The notes: a model not told the origin generated them from the letters alone. DNA of 64,000 nucleotides from Maritalea sp051251695 (GCF_051251695.1 NZ_JBPOEU010000014.1:51581-115580); one strand, 5' to 3'; shown: positions 32,980-42,117, numbered from the stretch's first letter. Numbers and translations: made by a program.

Positions 32980-33136
32980 GTGCAGAAGTTTTTGTAAGGT
33001 CTAAGCCTTTGGTGCGCTTGCCCGAACAGCCTATTCAATGTTGGTCGTTGCAATATCTTCAAGCGCGGCGGACAAATCGCTTGGAACAATTTCGCATCCT
33101 TAAGCGTTGCTCTTTTGAACAAATGAAAGAGTGATC

Positions 33137-33607
33137 ATGACCGATTTTAAAAAAGAATTTTGGGACCGTTTGGAAGATGTAAGAGCTGGGTTGATGGAAG
33201 TGGATGGCCGCTTGTTCCCCATGTCGCCCAACGTTTCCGATGACCATGATGGGGTAATCTGGTTTTTAACTGCCAATGGCACTGATGCAGCGGATGCGGC
33301 CAAGGCCGGCAAAGCGGTCCGATTCGGCATTTGTGATACAGGGTCGGGTCTGCATGGCTATGTGAACGGTACAGCAGCGGTTTCTGATAACAAAGAAAAA
33401 CTGGACGAAATTTGGAATTTCGTCGCGGCATCTTGGTACGAAGAAGGTAAAGACGATCCAGATTTGGTGCTGATTAAATTTACCCCTAAAGATGGTGAAA
33501 TTTGGTTGAGCCCTGAAAATGGTGCGATGTTCTTGTTTGAGACGATCAAAGCGAACATTACCGACAGCAAACCCGATTTAGGCGGTCGCGCTAATCTTAC
33601 CTTCTAG
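33137..33607 (+). CDS. Pyridoxamine 5'-phosphate oxidase-fold protein (general stress protein 26-like)
   Basis: A 156-aa flavin-binding split-barrel protein. The pattern VRAGLMEVDGRLFPMSPNV, GVIWFLTANGTDA and GYVNGTAAVSDNKEKLDEIW with LVLIKFTPKDGEIWLSPEN matches the PNPOx-like general stress family. The start ATG 33137 has AAAGAG before it; a GTG lies two codons earlier. A 9-bp inverted repeat follows the stop. Confidence 0.85.
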   Translation: MTDFKKEFWDRLEDVRAGLMEVDGRLFPMSPNVSDDHDGVIWFLTANGTDAADAAKAGKAVRFGICDTGSGLHGYVNGTAAVSDNKEKLDEIWNFVAASWYEEGKDDPDLVLIKFTPKDGEIWLSPENGAMFLFETIKANITDSKPDLGGRANLTF

Positions 33608-33628
33608 GGCGACCGAGACGCCCTGCCT

Positions 33629-33662
33629 CCGTCCTGACGGACTTTGTTGCCCCTCAGGACGG
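33629..33662 (+). terminator. Inverted repeat after the PNPOx-fold gene
   Basis: CCGTCCTGA (33629-33637) and TCAGGACGG (33654-33662) are perfect 9-bp arms, with a small nested GTCC/GGAC in the loop. There is no T-run, so termination is possible but not certain. Confidence 0.5.
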
Positions 33663-33798
33663 TTAAGACACTTGCGGTTGGCTGCCAAATGATTGCTTTT
33701 TTGTCGACAACACAAATTGATCAAATTTTATGTTTAGACTTGGGCAAATCGACACAGCGTTCGCCACCACCTTTGGCCTCACTATACGGAGCATCACC

Positions 33799-34998
33799 AT
33801 GAAACAGCATTTCGCCTTCGCCCTTTTCGCCAGTTTGGCGTTCACCCCAGCTGTGGCGCAAGATGAGGCATATGGTGGTGCTAAAAACGTGCCCGAATTC
33901 TCACCGGCCTTTGAAAACCAAACCCGAGCGCCAGTGCTCAGCTCTGACGTTGCTCTAAATACGGAAATCGTCGCCTCCGGTCTTGCCAATCCATGGGGTA
34001 TCGCCGCGTTGCCAAATGGTGGGTATCTGGTTACTGAGCGGGAGGGTCGTTTGCGGCTTCTCACGGCAACAGGTGAGCTGGTTGAAGACCCGATAGAGGG
34101 TGTTCCGACGGTGTTTAATGAGGGGCAAGGTGGTCTGCTTGATGTGGCATTGGCGCCTGATTTTGAAGAAAGTCAGGTTATTTTCTTCACCTATTCAAAA
34201 CCCACGGACAATAACCTTTCAGCTACCGCAGCGGCCCGTGCGGTCCTTTCTAAGGATATGCGTAGCCTTACTGAGGTGAGAGATATCTTTGTGCAAACCC
34301 CGCCTTCGCCCACGCCGATGCATTATGGCAGCCGCATTGTGCTGCATGATGGCTATGCCTACATCACCACGGGCGATCATTCGTCGGTGCAAGAAAGGGT
34401 TTTTGCGCAAGATTTTGACAAAACCTATGGCAAAGTCATTCGCGTGACGATGGATGGCGAAATCCCAGCTGACAATCCATTCGTCGGGCAAGATGGGGCG
34501 ATTGAAACCATCTATGCGCTGGGTATGCGCAACGTACAGGGTGCTGCGCAACGTCCGGGTACCGAGCAAATTTGGTTGTTGAGCCATGGCCCAAAAGGGG
34601 GCGATGAGTTGAACAAATTGCAAGCCGGTGCAAATTATGGTTGGCCAGCGGTGAGTTATGGTGAGAACTATAATGGCTCCCCAGTTGGCAGCGGTGGTCC
34701 GCGTGCGCGAGGCTTTGTCGAGCCGCAATATTATTGGGATCCTGTCATCGCGCCTAGTGGTTTTGCGTTTAAGACCGGAGACGAATTGTCTGCTTGGAAC
34801 GGCAATATAATTGCCTCCTCGCTTAATCCCGGCGGCATTGTGCGCCTAACTCTTGATGGCGACATCGTGACAGGGGAAGAGCGCTTGCTGCCTGAACTCG
34901 GCCGTGTTCGCGACATCGAGATTGATCAGGACGGGTCCATCCTTGTGCTGACTGATTCTGACGATGGTCAGGTGGTCCGGATTACGGCTGCGGAATAA
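33799..34998 (+). CDS. Periplasmic PQQ-dependent soluble aldose dehydrogenase-like protein
   Basis: A 399-aa beta-propeller protein of the soluble glucose dehydrogenase (YliI/Asd) family. A signal peptide MKQHFAFALFASLAFTPAVA is cleaved before QDE. Family marks are ANPWGIAALPNGGYLVTEREGRLRLL, NEGQGGLLDVALAPDF, HYGSRIVLHDGYAYITTGD, YALGMRNVQG and GPKGGDELNKLQAGANYGWP, which include expected PQQ and calcium ligands. The enzyme oxidises sugars to lactones with PQQ; pqq biosynthesis genes are not in the window. The start at 33799 is set by the signal peptide. Confidence 0.92.
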   Translation: MKQHFAFALFASLAFTPAVAQDEAYGGAKNVPEFSPAFENQTRAPVLSSDVALNTEIVASGLANPWGIAALPNGGYLVTEREGRLRLLTATGELVEDPIEGVPTVFNEGQGGLLDVALAPDFEESQVIFFTYSKPTDNNLSATAAARAVLSKDMRSLTEVRDIFVQTPPSPTPMHYGSRIVLHDGYAYITTGDHSSVQERVFAQDFDKTYGKVIRVTMDGEIPADNPFVGQDGAIETIYALGMRNVQGAAQRPGTEQIWLLSHGPKGGDELNKLQAGANYGWPAVSYGENYNGSPVGSGGPRARGFVEPQYYWDPVIAPSGFAFKTGDELSAWNGNIIASSLNPGGIVRLTLDGDIVTGEERLLPELGRVRDIEIDQDGSILVLTDSDDGQVVRITAAE

Positions 34999-35058
34999 AA
35001 GGCTGAAGTTTTTAACTTAACTTCCTTGAACTGTAACTTAGTTTGGTGGCCGCTAGGT

Positions 35059-35724
35059 TCATTTTGTTTGCTTTTGCCAGCGGTGCAATCCATCGAGAAT
35101 TAAGTCCAAGCCAAACTCGAACTGGGTCATGCCATCATATTTGCCTTCAATTATTTGCAATGCCGCCTCATGCATAAATGGGAATTGGCGTTGTGGGATC
35201 ATCGGCAAAAATTGTTCAGCAGCATGCTTATAATCTTGCGGCGCAACGGGATAGTTCAATTCCTGCGTCGTATAGCCGAAAATGTGGCTATCAATCGCGT
35301 TGCGGGCCCAGTCTGCTTGCGCATAGCTGAAACCGCTATTCACCAAACAGCCAACCGTGGCGTCTATATCGTTCAGGATGGCGTCGCCCACTACAATTCG
35401 CGAAATCAACATGGGTGCTGCCCACCTGTTTTCTAAAAGCGTTTGCCGATAAGAGATGGCGCGCTGTCGCATCGTTTGTTGCCAATCTCCATCAATGGCG
35501 GCTGGGGGGCCAATTTGCGATACGACTTCGTTGAGCATCACATCGATCAAATCATCTTTCGAACCGACATGATTATATAAAGACATTGCTGTGACACCTA
35601 AGGCGTCAGCAAGCTTTCGCATTGACAGTTTGTCTATGCTGTCTGTGTTCGCAAGTGCGAGCGCCTGCGAAATGATCTTTGCCTTGCTTAGAGTTCTCTT
35701 TTTCGGAGATGCGGATTCGCCCAT
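35059..35724 (-). CDS. TetR-family regulator with TetR_C-like domain
   Basis: A 221-aa repressor. The N-terminal HTH is LSKAKIISQALALANTDSIDKLSMRKLADALGVTAMSLYNHVGSKDDLID in the first 70 residues; the C-terminal part resembles the tetracycline-repressor ligand domain (HIFGYTTQELNYP, FEFGLDLILDGLHRW). It is divergent from a small membrane-protein gene, with two palindromes between, which is the usual layout for self-regulation and control of the neighbour. The ligand is unknown. Confidence 0.92.
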   Translation of the reverse strand: MGESASPKKRTLSKAKIISQALALANTDSIDKLSMRKLADALGVTAMSLYNHVGSKDDLIDVMLNEVVSQIGPPAAIDGDWQQTMRQRAISYRQTLLENRWAAPMLISRIVVGDAILNDIDATVGCLVNSGFSYAQADWARNAIDSHIFGYTTQELNYPVAPQDYKHAAEQFLPMIPQRQFPFMHEAALQIIEGKYDGMTQFEFGLDLILDGLHRWQKQTK

Positions 35725-35760
35725 CGATTTTTGTCCCCTCTCATTGCACGCTTGACTTTA

Positions 35761-35773
35761 TATACAGTGTACA
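35761..35773. promoter_or_regulatory. TetR operator-like palindrome 1
   Basis: TATACA-G-TGTACA has 6-bp arms with one mismatch and lies 37 bases upstream of the TetR gene start. It is nearly the same motif as site 2. Confidence 0.6.
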
Positions 35774-35793
35774 TATATTGCGCTCACTAAAAG

Positions 35794-35806
35794 CATACAC
35801 TGTATG
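35794..35806. promoter_or_regulatory. TetR operator-like palindrome 2
   Basis: CATACA-C-TGTATG has perfect 6-bp arms and shares the ATACA-N-TGTA core of site 1. Centres are 33 bases apart, about three helical turns. Confidence 0.65.
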
Positions 35807-35841
35807 TTTGTCGCTGTGCATATTTTTTGAGGAGTTCGCAC

Positions 35842-36231
35842 ATGTCTTTACGTCAACAAATCTCGACACTTTGGATCGTTGTGATGATCAATATGGCCTT
35901 TGCGGACATCTTGTCATTTATGTACCCCACATTTTTGACCCAAGTGGCCACGGGTACAGTCGATGGGGTGACAATTACCCCAATGTTTATGCTCATCGCG
36001 GCAGTGCTGATCGAAGTCGGGATATTGATGATTTATCTCAGCCACGTGCTAAAGCCCAAAGCGGCACGCATAACCAATTTGGTGGCGGTTGTGATTACGA
36101 TTTTGTTTGTTGTGGGCGGCGGATCACTCAAGCCACACTATATCTTTTTCGCCTCAGTGGAGGTTCTTGCCCTGCTTTACATCGCGCGGTTAGCGTGGGG
36201 GTGGAAGGACGAGGCAAAAGGCAACGCCTAG
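35842..36231 (+). CDS. Small four-TM membrane protein (DUF6326-like)
   Basis: A 129-aa inner-membrane protein with four hydrophobic helices (about residues 9-29, 44-66, 74-94 and 98-118) and a conserved-looking NMAFADILSFMYP in the first. It resembles DUF6326 proteins, whose role is unknown; the family name is from memory. GAGG lies upstream of ATG 35842. It is divergent from the TetR gene and probably its target. Confidence 0.7.
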   Translation: MSLRQQISTLWIVVMINMAFADILSFMYPTFLTQVATGTVDGVTITPMFMLIAAVLIEVGILMIYLSHVLKPKAARITNLVAVVITILFVVGGGSLKPHYIFFASVEVLALLYIARLAWGWKDEAKGNA

Positions 36232-36242
36232 ATCCCGAAACG

Positions 36243-36273
36243 AAAAAAGCCCGCTGCAGATACAGCGGGCTTT
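36243..36273. terminator. Bidirectional terminator between the membrane protein and M42 peptidase genes
   Basis: AAAGCCCGCTG (36246-36256) and CAGCGGGCTTT (36263-36273) form a perfect 11-bp stem. Six A precede it, giving a T6 tail on the minus strand for the peptidase gene; the plus-strand tail is only TTT. Confidence 0.85.
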
Positions 36274-36297
36274 CCAATTTCTATTCCGGCAAACAAT

Positions 36298-37344
36298 TTA
36301 GTTCGCAACTAGATACGCAGTCAAAATATCGCGTGCTGCTTTCAAATCAGTTTTGTCGATCATTTCCGTTACCGTGTGGACATAACGACAACCCACAACA
36401 ATGCCGACAGCTTTTGCGCCGGCAGCAGCTTGTTGGGCTGCGGCGCCATCTTGGCCGCCACGGGCCAGAACGGTGCGTTGGTAAGGAATGTCGTTTTTCT
36501 TCGCAACAGCTTCAACATCACGCACCAGATCAATATCGGCGATGAACGAGCTATCTTTCACATGAAGGCCAAAACCTTTGCCTTGAATGGTCACAGCTTG
36601 GTGCTCAGGTACGCCTGGGGTGTCGCAGGCAAGCGTTACGTCAATGCCGAGGCCGATGTCGGGCTGGATGGCGTGGGCTGCTGTACGGGCACCGCGTAGG
36701 CCAACTTCTTCCTGCGTGGTGAATGCCACATGTATTTCGCAATCATGGGTAGATTTGTCTGCCACAAGCTTGCGGATCGATTCAATGCCCAACCAACAGG
36801 CAACGCGGTTGTCCAATGCCTTGGAAACGACTTTGTCTTCTAGATCGAGCAATGGCTCATCCATCACCACATAGTCGCCAACTTGCACAACGTCTTTGGT
36901 TTTTTCGCCCAATCCCAGGTCGATGACGAACTCAGAAACCGTCGGGATTTTTTTGCCTTCTTCAGCGCTTTGAATGTGAATGGGTTTGCCGCCCGGGTTC
37001 ATCACCGCTTTATAGTCGCCATTTTCGGTGACAACTAAAACGCGGCGGCTGAACAAGTTGCGGGTGTCAAAGCCGCCAACATTGTCGACATAGACATGGC
37101 CTTTTTCGCTGACGTGGGAAACCAAAAAGCCGATTTCATCCATGTGGCACAACAGCATGATCTTTTTAGCCGGATTTGCTGGGTTGCCGGTTGGGTTGCG
37201 TTTGCAAAGCAATGATCCCATAGGATCAGTGGTCACTTCGTCAAACAGCCCTTCAACTTCTTTTTCAATCAGCGCGCGAATGCGGTCTTCGCGACCCGGC
37301 ACACCTGGTGTTTCGCACAATCGTTTTAAAAGATCGATGTTCAT
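36298..37344 (-). CDS. M42-family metallo-aminopeptidase
   Basis: A 348-aa cytosolic dinuclear-metal peptidase. The expected ligands are visible: LLCHMDEIGFLV, the bridging Asp in ALDNRVACW, the catalytic and ligand glutamates in TTQEEVGLRGA, and later LGIDVTLACDTPGV and the terminal GCRYVHTVTEMID histidine. M42 enzymes (PepA/FrvX/TET type) form large oligomers that trim peptides. It is a single gene with its own terminator. Confidence 0.93.
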   Translation of the reverse strand: MNIDLLKRLCETPGVPGREDRIRALIEKEVEGLFDEVTTDPMGSLLCKRNPTGNPANPAKKIMLLCHMDEIGFLVSHVSEKGHVYVDNVGGFDTRNLFSRRVLVVTENGDYKAVMNPGGKPIHIQSAEEGKKIPTVSEFVIDLGLGEKTKDVVQVGDYVVMDEPLLDLEDKVVSKALDNRVACWLGIESIRKLVADKSTHDCEIHVAFTTQEEVGLRGARTAAHAIQPDIGLGIDVTLACDTPGVPEHQAVTIQGKGFGLHVKDSSFIADIDLVRDVEAVAKKNDIPYQRTVLARGGQDGAAAQQAAAGAKAVGIVVGCRYVHTVTEMIDKTDLKAARDILTAYLVAN

Positions 37345-37433
37345 GGAATATCCCTTTTGGAAGTCGCCCGTTATAGTCGAGCTTTGAATTGAAGTTGGCG
37401 TATCTTAGACAAAATTATTACCTGAAATCAAAA

Positions 37434-38414
37434 TTATTTTGATATTTCAAATTGCAATAAAAGCGTGCGTTCCCAATTGTTAAAATTGTCGTCCGAAAGG
37501 ACGCTAATAATTGTTTCGCCGTTATTGCCAATATGGGTCGTAAGACCTTCCATATTGTCGACATCCCCACCACTTGCTTCCAGCATCAGTTCACCGGTTA
37601 GCACTGTTCGTGCTTTTACCTGGTCGGCTGCCACCTTGGTGAGCTGCATCGAAAACCCAAAAATGCCGACGCTGCGAAACAGAATTAGCAAATCGCCATT
37701 CGGGGTAAAGGTGCATGCGGTTGGGCTATATTTTCCAGTGGTGGCGACAAACAGGTCACCGCCATCACGTTTTCCAGATAGCCAAGCGCGGTTGTGCCCC
37801 TCTTTGTTGCGCACGTCCTGTGCGATCATCAAGGTGGACCCCGCAACAGGCGAAGCGGGTGGGGCAATACAGAGCGATTCGATAGATCCGTTATTGCGCT
37901 GCTTTTTCAGCCATTGCGGGATCGTATAGTCAATTGCCGGGCCACCGGGGCGTGTGCCGTTCAGTTTGAAATCTGCAACCCTTGTCAGATGTTCAAAGCC
38001 AACACGTACAGCGATCGGTTTGCCGTTTCGATAGACCGTGTCGATTGCCTCGGAATCGCGGGAAAAGGTGGATGGCAATTGTGCGCCCTTGGAGTTGCGC
38101 AACCGCTTGATGTCCGCATCATCAATGCCGATTGGTGCGCCCGAAGGGCCATATTTCATTCGCCCAGAGATGAAGTTGCCCTTGTCGGTGACAATCGCAA
38201 GATTGCCTTCAACAGAGGTGAAGGTAATGTCGGACAGGCCGCCGAAATCTTTTGATTCTGAGGTTAAGTGCAGGCCGCCACGCCACACCAAGCCATTGCC
38301 GACGGGTTTGCCAATTTCTTGTCCCTGAAAGCGGGTGATCTGATTGGCGTTGATGGAGAAGCGTTCAGCGAACGCAAAATTGGGCGCGAGGAATGCGCCC
38401 AACATGCAAGTCAA
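37434..38414 (-). CDS. Secreted esterase-like/phytase-like beta-propeller protein
   Basis: A 326-aa protein of the family annotated as esterase-like activity of phytase. Markers are GGLHLTSESKDFGGLSDITF, GFEHLTRVADF, NGSIESLCIAPP and the terminal DNMEGLTTHIGNNGETIISVLSDDNFNNWERTLLLQFE. It is probably periplasmic: a hydrophobic leader ends NFAFA before ERF. The start is a problem: the longest frame begins at TTG 38414 and lacks a basic n-region; see the finding on a possible AUA start at 38435. It directly follows cobT. Confidence 0.82.
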   Translation of the reverse strand: MTCMLGAFLAPNFAFAERFSINANQITRFQGQEIGKPVGNGLVWRGGLHLTSESKDFGGLSDITFTSVEGNLAIVTDKGNFISGRMKYGPSGAPIGIDDADIKRLRNSKGAQLPSTFSRDSEAIDTVYRNGKPIAVRVGFEHLTRVADFKLNGTRPGGPAIDYTIPQWLKKQRNNGSIESLCIAPPASPVAGSTLMIAQDVRNKEGHNRAWLSGKRDGGDLFVATTGKYSPTACTFTPNGDLLILFRSVGIFGFSMQLTKVAADQVKARTVLTGELMLEASGGDVDNMEGLTTHIGNNGETIISVLSDDNFNNWERTLLLQFEISK

Positions 38415-38431
38415 AATGAAAAAATGGCGTG

Positions 38432-40321
38432 CTATTTTCGGCCTCGTCGACGGGTTTCATGCGGCAATTCTTCGTCAAACAGGTCTGCTAGATTGTCGGT
38501 TAAAGCCCCGGCCAATTCCTCGGCGTCCAACAGGGTCACCGCGCGTCGATAATAACGGGTCACGTCGTGGCCAATTCCGATGGCCACCAATTGAACGGGT
38601 GAGCGGGTTTCGATGTCTTCAATGACGTAGCGCAGATGTTTTTCCAAATAATTGCCGGGATTAACAGATTGTGTGCTGTCATCGACAGGCGCACCATCAG
38701 AAATCACCATCAATATGCGGCGATTTTCGGGCCGACCCAAAATTCGTTTGTGCGCCCATTGCAGCGCTTCGCCATCAATATTTTCTTTAAGTAGGCCTTC
38801 GCGCATCATCAATCCAAGATTGGACTTGGCGTGACGCCAAGGCTCATCTGCGGACTTGTAAATGATGTGGCGAACATCATTGATGCGACCCGGACCAGCA
38901 GGGCGACCCGCTTGCATCCATGCTTCGCGGGACTTGCCGCCTTTCCAGGCGCGGGTAGTAAAGCCCAAAATTTCAACTTTAACGCCACAGCGTTCCAGCG
39001 TGCGGGCAAGAATATCGCCGCAAATCGCCGCGATGGTGATCGGACGGCCTCGCATGGAGCCGGAATTATCGATCAACAAGGTCACAACCGTATCGCGGAA
39101 ATCTGTGTCTTTTTCCATTTTGAACGATAGGGGCTGCAAGGGATCTGTCACCACACGGGTAATCCGAGCGGTGTCCAAAAGTCCTTCTTCCAGATCAAAT
39201 TCCCAAGACCGGCTTTGTTGCGCCATCAAGCGGCGTTGCAGTTTGTTGGCCAAGCGCGCCACCGCGCCAGAAAGGCCATCAAGTTGCTTGTCTAAAAGCG
39301 CGCGCAATTGTTCCAGTTCTTCGGGCGGACACAGTTCAGATGCGCTAACGGTTTCATCAAACTTTGTCGTGAAGATTTTATATTCCGGCATATTGCGGAA
39401 ATGGTCTGGAATATCATTTTCAGGTTGAGCGTTGGGGCTGTCTTCCCCATGTTCAAGCGGCGCGTCTTGTTCTTCCATATCTTGGAAGTCAGCGTCTTCG
39501 CCTTCAACTTCACCTTCTTGCTCGGTGTCGCCGGGTGCCTGTTCTGCATCCATTTGCTCTTCTTCTTTATCAGAAGAGCCATCTTGCTTATCGGTGTTTT
39601 CGTCGGGTGCGTTTTGCGGATCGGTGTCTTCACCTGCGTCGTCTTCATCGCCATCCAAATCGGTTGGATCAGCGTCAACAACCAGTTCCATATTGCGCAA
39701 TGCGGTGCGGCACAATTTGGAAAACTCTACCTGATCATCGATCAGTGAACCCAGATCATCAAGTTGATCGCCCGCTTTTTGCTCAATTGTTTCGCGCCAG
39801 AAATCAACAAGTCGTTCGCCGGACGATGGTATGTCGATGCCCAACAGCTTTTCGCGCAGCACAAGGCCCATGGCTTCGGCCAATGGCGCGTCAGCAATAT
39901 CGGTCACTGAGGCGTAGTTGGCGCGGAAAAGTTTGTCTTCCAGCATGGCGGCAAGGTTGCCCTTCATGCCGGGTAAACGGTCCGTGCCAATTGCTTCCAC
40001 ACGCACTTGCTCTAACGCGTCAAATACCGCACGGGCTTCGGCGTCTTGGGGGGAGTATTTCTTGTGAAGTTTTTGATCGTGGGCCGCCAAACGCATGGCC
40101 ATCGCGTCGCCCTGTCCACGGGCGATGGCGATATCTTCGGCTTTTGGTAGGCGCGGGAGGTTGGCCAGTCGTGCTTTGTCTTTGGTCAGTAAGGGACGGT
40201 CAGAGGTAAATGCAACCTCCAACTCAGCATCCTGGGCGATAGCGCGCATGGTGACGCCGACAGCGCTTTTTAGCGTTGCTGCCGGGTCAGGTCTGTTGGC
40301 GCGTTTGGATATGCCAGACAT
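38432..40321 (-). CDS. cobT: CobT: aerobic cobaltochelatase subunit
   Basis: A 629-aa protein of the aerobic cobalamin pathway. CobN, CobS and CobT together insert cobalt into hydrogenobyrinic acid a,c-diamide. The C-terminal third is a VWA domain with the MIDAS motif DNSGSMRGRP; the middle (about residues 205-310) is a strongly acidic Asp/Glu linker, normal for CobT. The N-terminal LPRLPKAEDIAIARGQGDAMALRLA-type region is conserved. It follows cobS by 36 bases. cobN and other cob genes are not in the window, as is common in rhizobia. Confidence 0.96.
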   Translation of the reverse strand: MSGISKRANRPDPAATLKSAVGVTMRAIAQDAELEVAFTSDRPLLTKDKARLANLPRLPKAEDIAIARGQGDAMAMRLAAHDQKLHKKYSPQDAEARAVFDALEQVRVEAIGTDRLPGMKGNLAAMLEDKLFRANYASVTDIADAPLAEAMGLVLREKLLGIDIPSSGERLVDFWRETIEQKAGDQLDDLGSLIDDQVEFSKLCRTALRNMELVVDADPTDLDGDEDDAGEDTDPQNAPDENTDKQDGSSDKEEEQMDAEQAPGDTEQEGEVEGEDADFQDMEEQDAPLEHGEDSPNAQPENDIPDHFRNMPEYKIFTTKFDETVSASELCPPEELEQLRALLDKQLDGLSGAVARLANKLQRRLMAQQSRSWEFDLEEGLLDTARITRVVTDPLQPLSFKMEKDTDFRDTVVTLLIDNSGSMRGRPITIAAICGDILARTLERCGVKVEILGFTTRAWKGGKSREAWMQAGRPAGPGRINDVRHIIYKSADEPWRHAKSNLGLMMREGLLKENIDGEALQWAHKRILGRPENRRILMVISDGAPVDDSTQSVNPGNYLEKHLRYVIEDIETRSPVQLVAIGIGHDVTRYYRRAVTLLDAEELAGALTDNLADLFDEELPHETRRRGRK

Positions 40322-40357
40322 ATTTTCCCTTTCGGGTTAAAACATTGTGTCGGCGCT

Positions 40358-41335
40358 TTATGCGCTCAAAGCGATGTTTGCGGCTGATTCAGGCAAATCC
40401 GTGCCGAACACACGTTGATAGAATTCTGCCACAACGGAACGTTCCAATTCATCACATTTATTCAGGAATGTGAGACGGAATGCCATGCCGATATCATCAA
40501 AAATAGTAGCGTTTTCAGCCCAAGTGATCACCGTACGCGGGCTCATCACGGTTGAAAGGTCTCCATTGATGAACGCTGAACGGGTCATATCTGCAAGGCG
40601 CACCATGTTGGAAATGGTTTTTTCGCCCTCTTCATTGCGGAACGCTTTGGCTTTGGCCAACACAATGCCGACTTCTTTTTCGTGTGGCAGGTAGTTCAGC
40701 GTCGTCACAATTGACCAACGGTCCATTTGGCCTTGGTTGATCTGTTGTGTGCCGTGATAAAGACCCGACGTATCGCCCAGACCGATGGTGTTGGTTGTCG
40801 AAAACAGGCGGAATGCAGGGTGCGGCTCGATTACTTTGTTTTGGTCAAGCAAGGTCAGGCGACCCGAAACTTCAAGTACGCGCTGGATCACGAACATAAC
40901 GTCCGGACGACCCGCATCATATTCATCAAACACAATCGCGATGTTGTTTTTCAACGCCCATGGCAAAATTCCATCACGGAATTCGGTGATTTGTTTGCCG
41001 TCTTTAATCACGATGGAATCTTTACCCACCAAATCGATCCGAGAGACATGGCTATCCAAGTTCACTCGAACCAATGGCCAATTCAGCCGCGCCGCAACTT
41101 GTTCGATATGGGTCGATTTACCGGTACCGTGATACCCCTGCACCATGACGCGACGATTGTGCTCGAAACCAGCTAAAATGGCGAGCGTTGTCGCTTTATC
41201 GAAAAGATAGTCAGGGTCTAAAGGCGGTACATGCTCGGTACGTTCTTTATAGCCTTTGACCATCAAGTCTGAATCAATACCGAAAAGTTCGCGGACTGAA
41301 TATTGGGTATCAGGCAAGGGGGCGGTCTTGGTCAT
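40358..41335 (-). CDS. cobS: CobS: AAA+ ATPase subunit of cobaltochelatase
   Basis: A 325-aa AAA+ motor that forms a chaperone-like ring with CobT. Walker A GYHGTGKST is at 67-75, Walker B IVFDEYDAGRPDV follows, then sensor region LFSTTNTIGLGD. The N-terminal SVRELFGIDSDLMVKGY is conserved in CobS. It is cotranscribed with cobT. Confidence 0.96.
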   Translation of the reverse strand: MTKTAPLPDTQYSVRELFGIDSDLMVKGYKERTEHVPPLDPDYLFDKATTLAILAGFEHNRRVMVQGYHGTGKSTHIEQVAARLNWPLVRVNLDSHVSRIDLVGKDSIVIKDGKQITEFRDGILPWALKNNIAIVFDEYDAGRPDVMFVIQRVLEVSGRLTLLDQNKVIEPHPAFRLFSTTNTIGLGDTSGLYHGTQQINQGQMDRWSIVTTLNYLPHEKEVGIVLAKAKAFRNEEGEKTISNMVRLADMTRSAFINGDLSTVMSPRTVITWAENATIFDDIGMAFRLTFLNKCDELERSVVAEFYQRVFGTDLPESAANIALSA

Positions 41336-41446
41336 ATCGTGAACCTTTTAAATAGATAGCTGTTCTTCAAATGGGGTTTTGGCACAAATTGCGCGCAAAA
41401 GGTAGGGCGGGTGTTTTATTGGTCGGCGATTTTATAGCAACAAATT

Positions 41447-41472
41447 TTGTGCTCGACCAGTGCCGAGCACAA
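41447..41472. terminator. 9-bp inverted repeat between the J-domain gene and cobS
   Basis: TTGTGCTCG (41447-41455) and CGAGCACAA (41464-41472) are perfect arms with an 8-base loop, 25 bases after the J-domain gene stop. A T-run is lacking, so it may be a weak terminator or a protein-binding dyad in front of cobS. Confidence 0.4.
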
Positions 41473-41496
41473 TCAACTATTGTCGCAGACTTGAAC

Positions 41497-42117
41497 TTAC
41501 ACAAATCCCTTGGATTTAAGATGATTGTACGCTGTTACAATGTTGCGCAATCGTTCCTCAGAACTTTTGTCGCCGCCATTAATGTCAGGGTGATGTTTTT
41601 TCACCAAGTCCTTATAGGCTTTCTTGATTTGCTCCGGGCCAGAAGTGACTTTTACGTCAAGCATCTCAAGGGCTTTTTTGTCTGCATCAAGAATTTTGCG
41701 ATCCGCGGAGCGGTTGGGGCCACTGGCCGCACCCTGCATGCGCGCATAGCGCCGCAGCACATTTGATGGATCGTGGTTCTTTTTCTTCCGCCCTGCCGTG
41801 CTTGGTGCCTCAGCCTGGGTCGGCGCAATTTTGTTCACGCCCATATCCCAAGTTGGACGCCCGCCTGTGCGATCCGTTACAATTTTTTGAATTTCTTCAT
41901 CGTTCATTTCCGAGAAGAAATTGAAACTTTTGTTATATTCGCGCACATGGGTCATGCAGAATTGATAATAACCCGGCATATCAGAGCCCTTAGGTGCCTT
42001 ATGCGAACCGGGTTGATCACAACCTTTCCACGCACAGCGTGGCAGATCGTCCTCCGGCTTGGCTGCAGATGACGCGCGACGTTTTACTTTGATTTTATCG
42101 AAGAGCTTGGAATTCAA
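41497..42117 (-). CDS. J-domain (DnaJ-like) molecular chaperone protein
   Basis: A 206-aa protein. The N-terminal part (about residues 20-110) contains CAWKGCDQPGSHKAPKG and a conserved CMTHVREYNKSFNFFS segment; the C-terminal J-domain (about 140-206) has the HPD motif in KKHHPDINGGD needed to stimulate DnaK. It begins with TTG at 42117; no ATG is available upstream in frame. Alphaproteobacteria typically carry this gene between bolA and cobS, as here. Confidence 0.9.
   Translation of the reverse strand: MNSKLFDKIKVKRRASSAAKPEDDLPRCAWKGCDQPGSHKAPKGSDMPGYYQFCMTHVREYNKSFNFFSEMNDEEIQKIVTDRTGGRPTWDMGVNKIAPTQAEAPSTAGRKKKNHDPSNVLRRYARMQGAASGPNRSADRKILDADKKALEMLDVKVTSGPEQIKKAYKDLVKKHHPDINGGDKSSEERLRNIVTAYNHLKSKGFV

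Noticed and set aside
39380..39700. Low-complexity stretch in cobT as a repeat or frame disruption
   Set aside because: It encodes the acidic linker normal for CobT, and the frame is intact on both sides.
41336..41496. Cobalamin riboswitch in front of cobS/cobT
   Set aside because: There is no B12-box-like sequence or multi-helix structure; only a single 9-bp dyad is seen.
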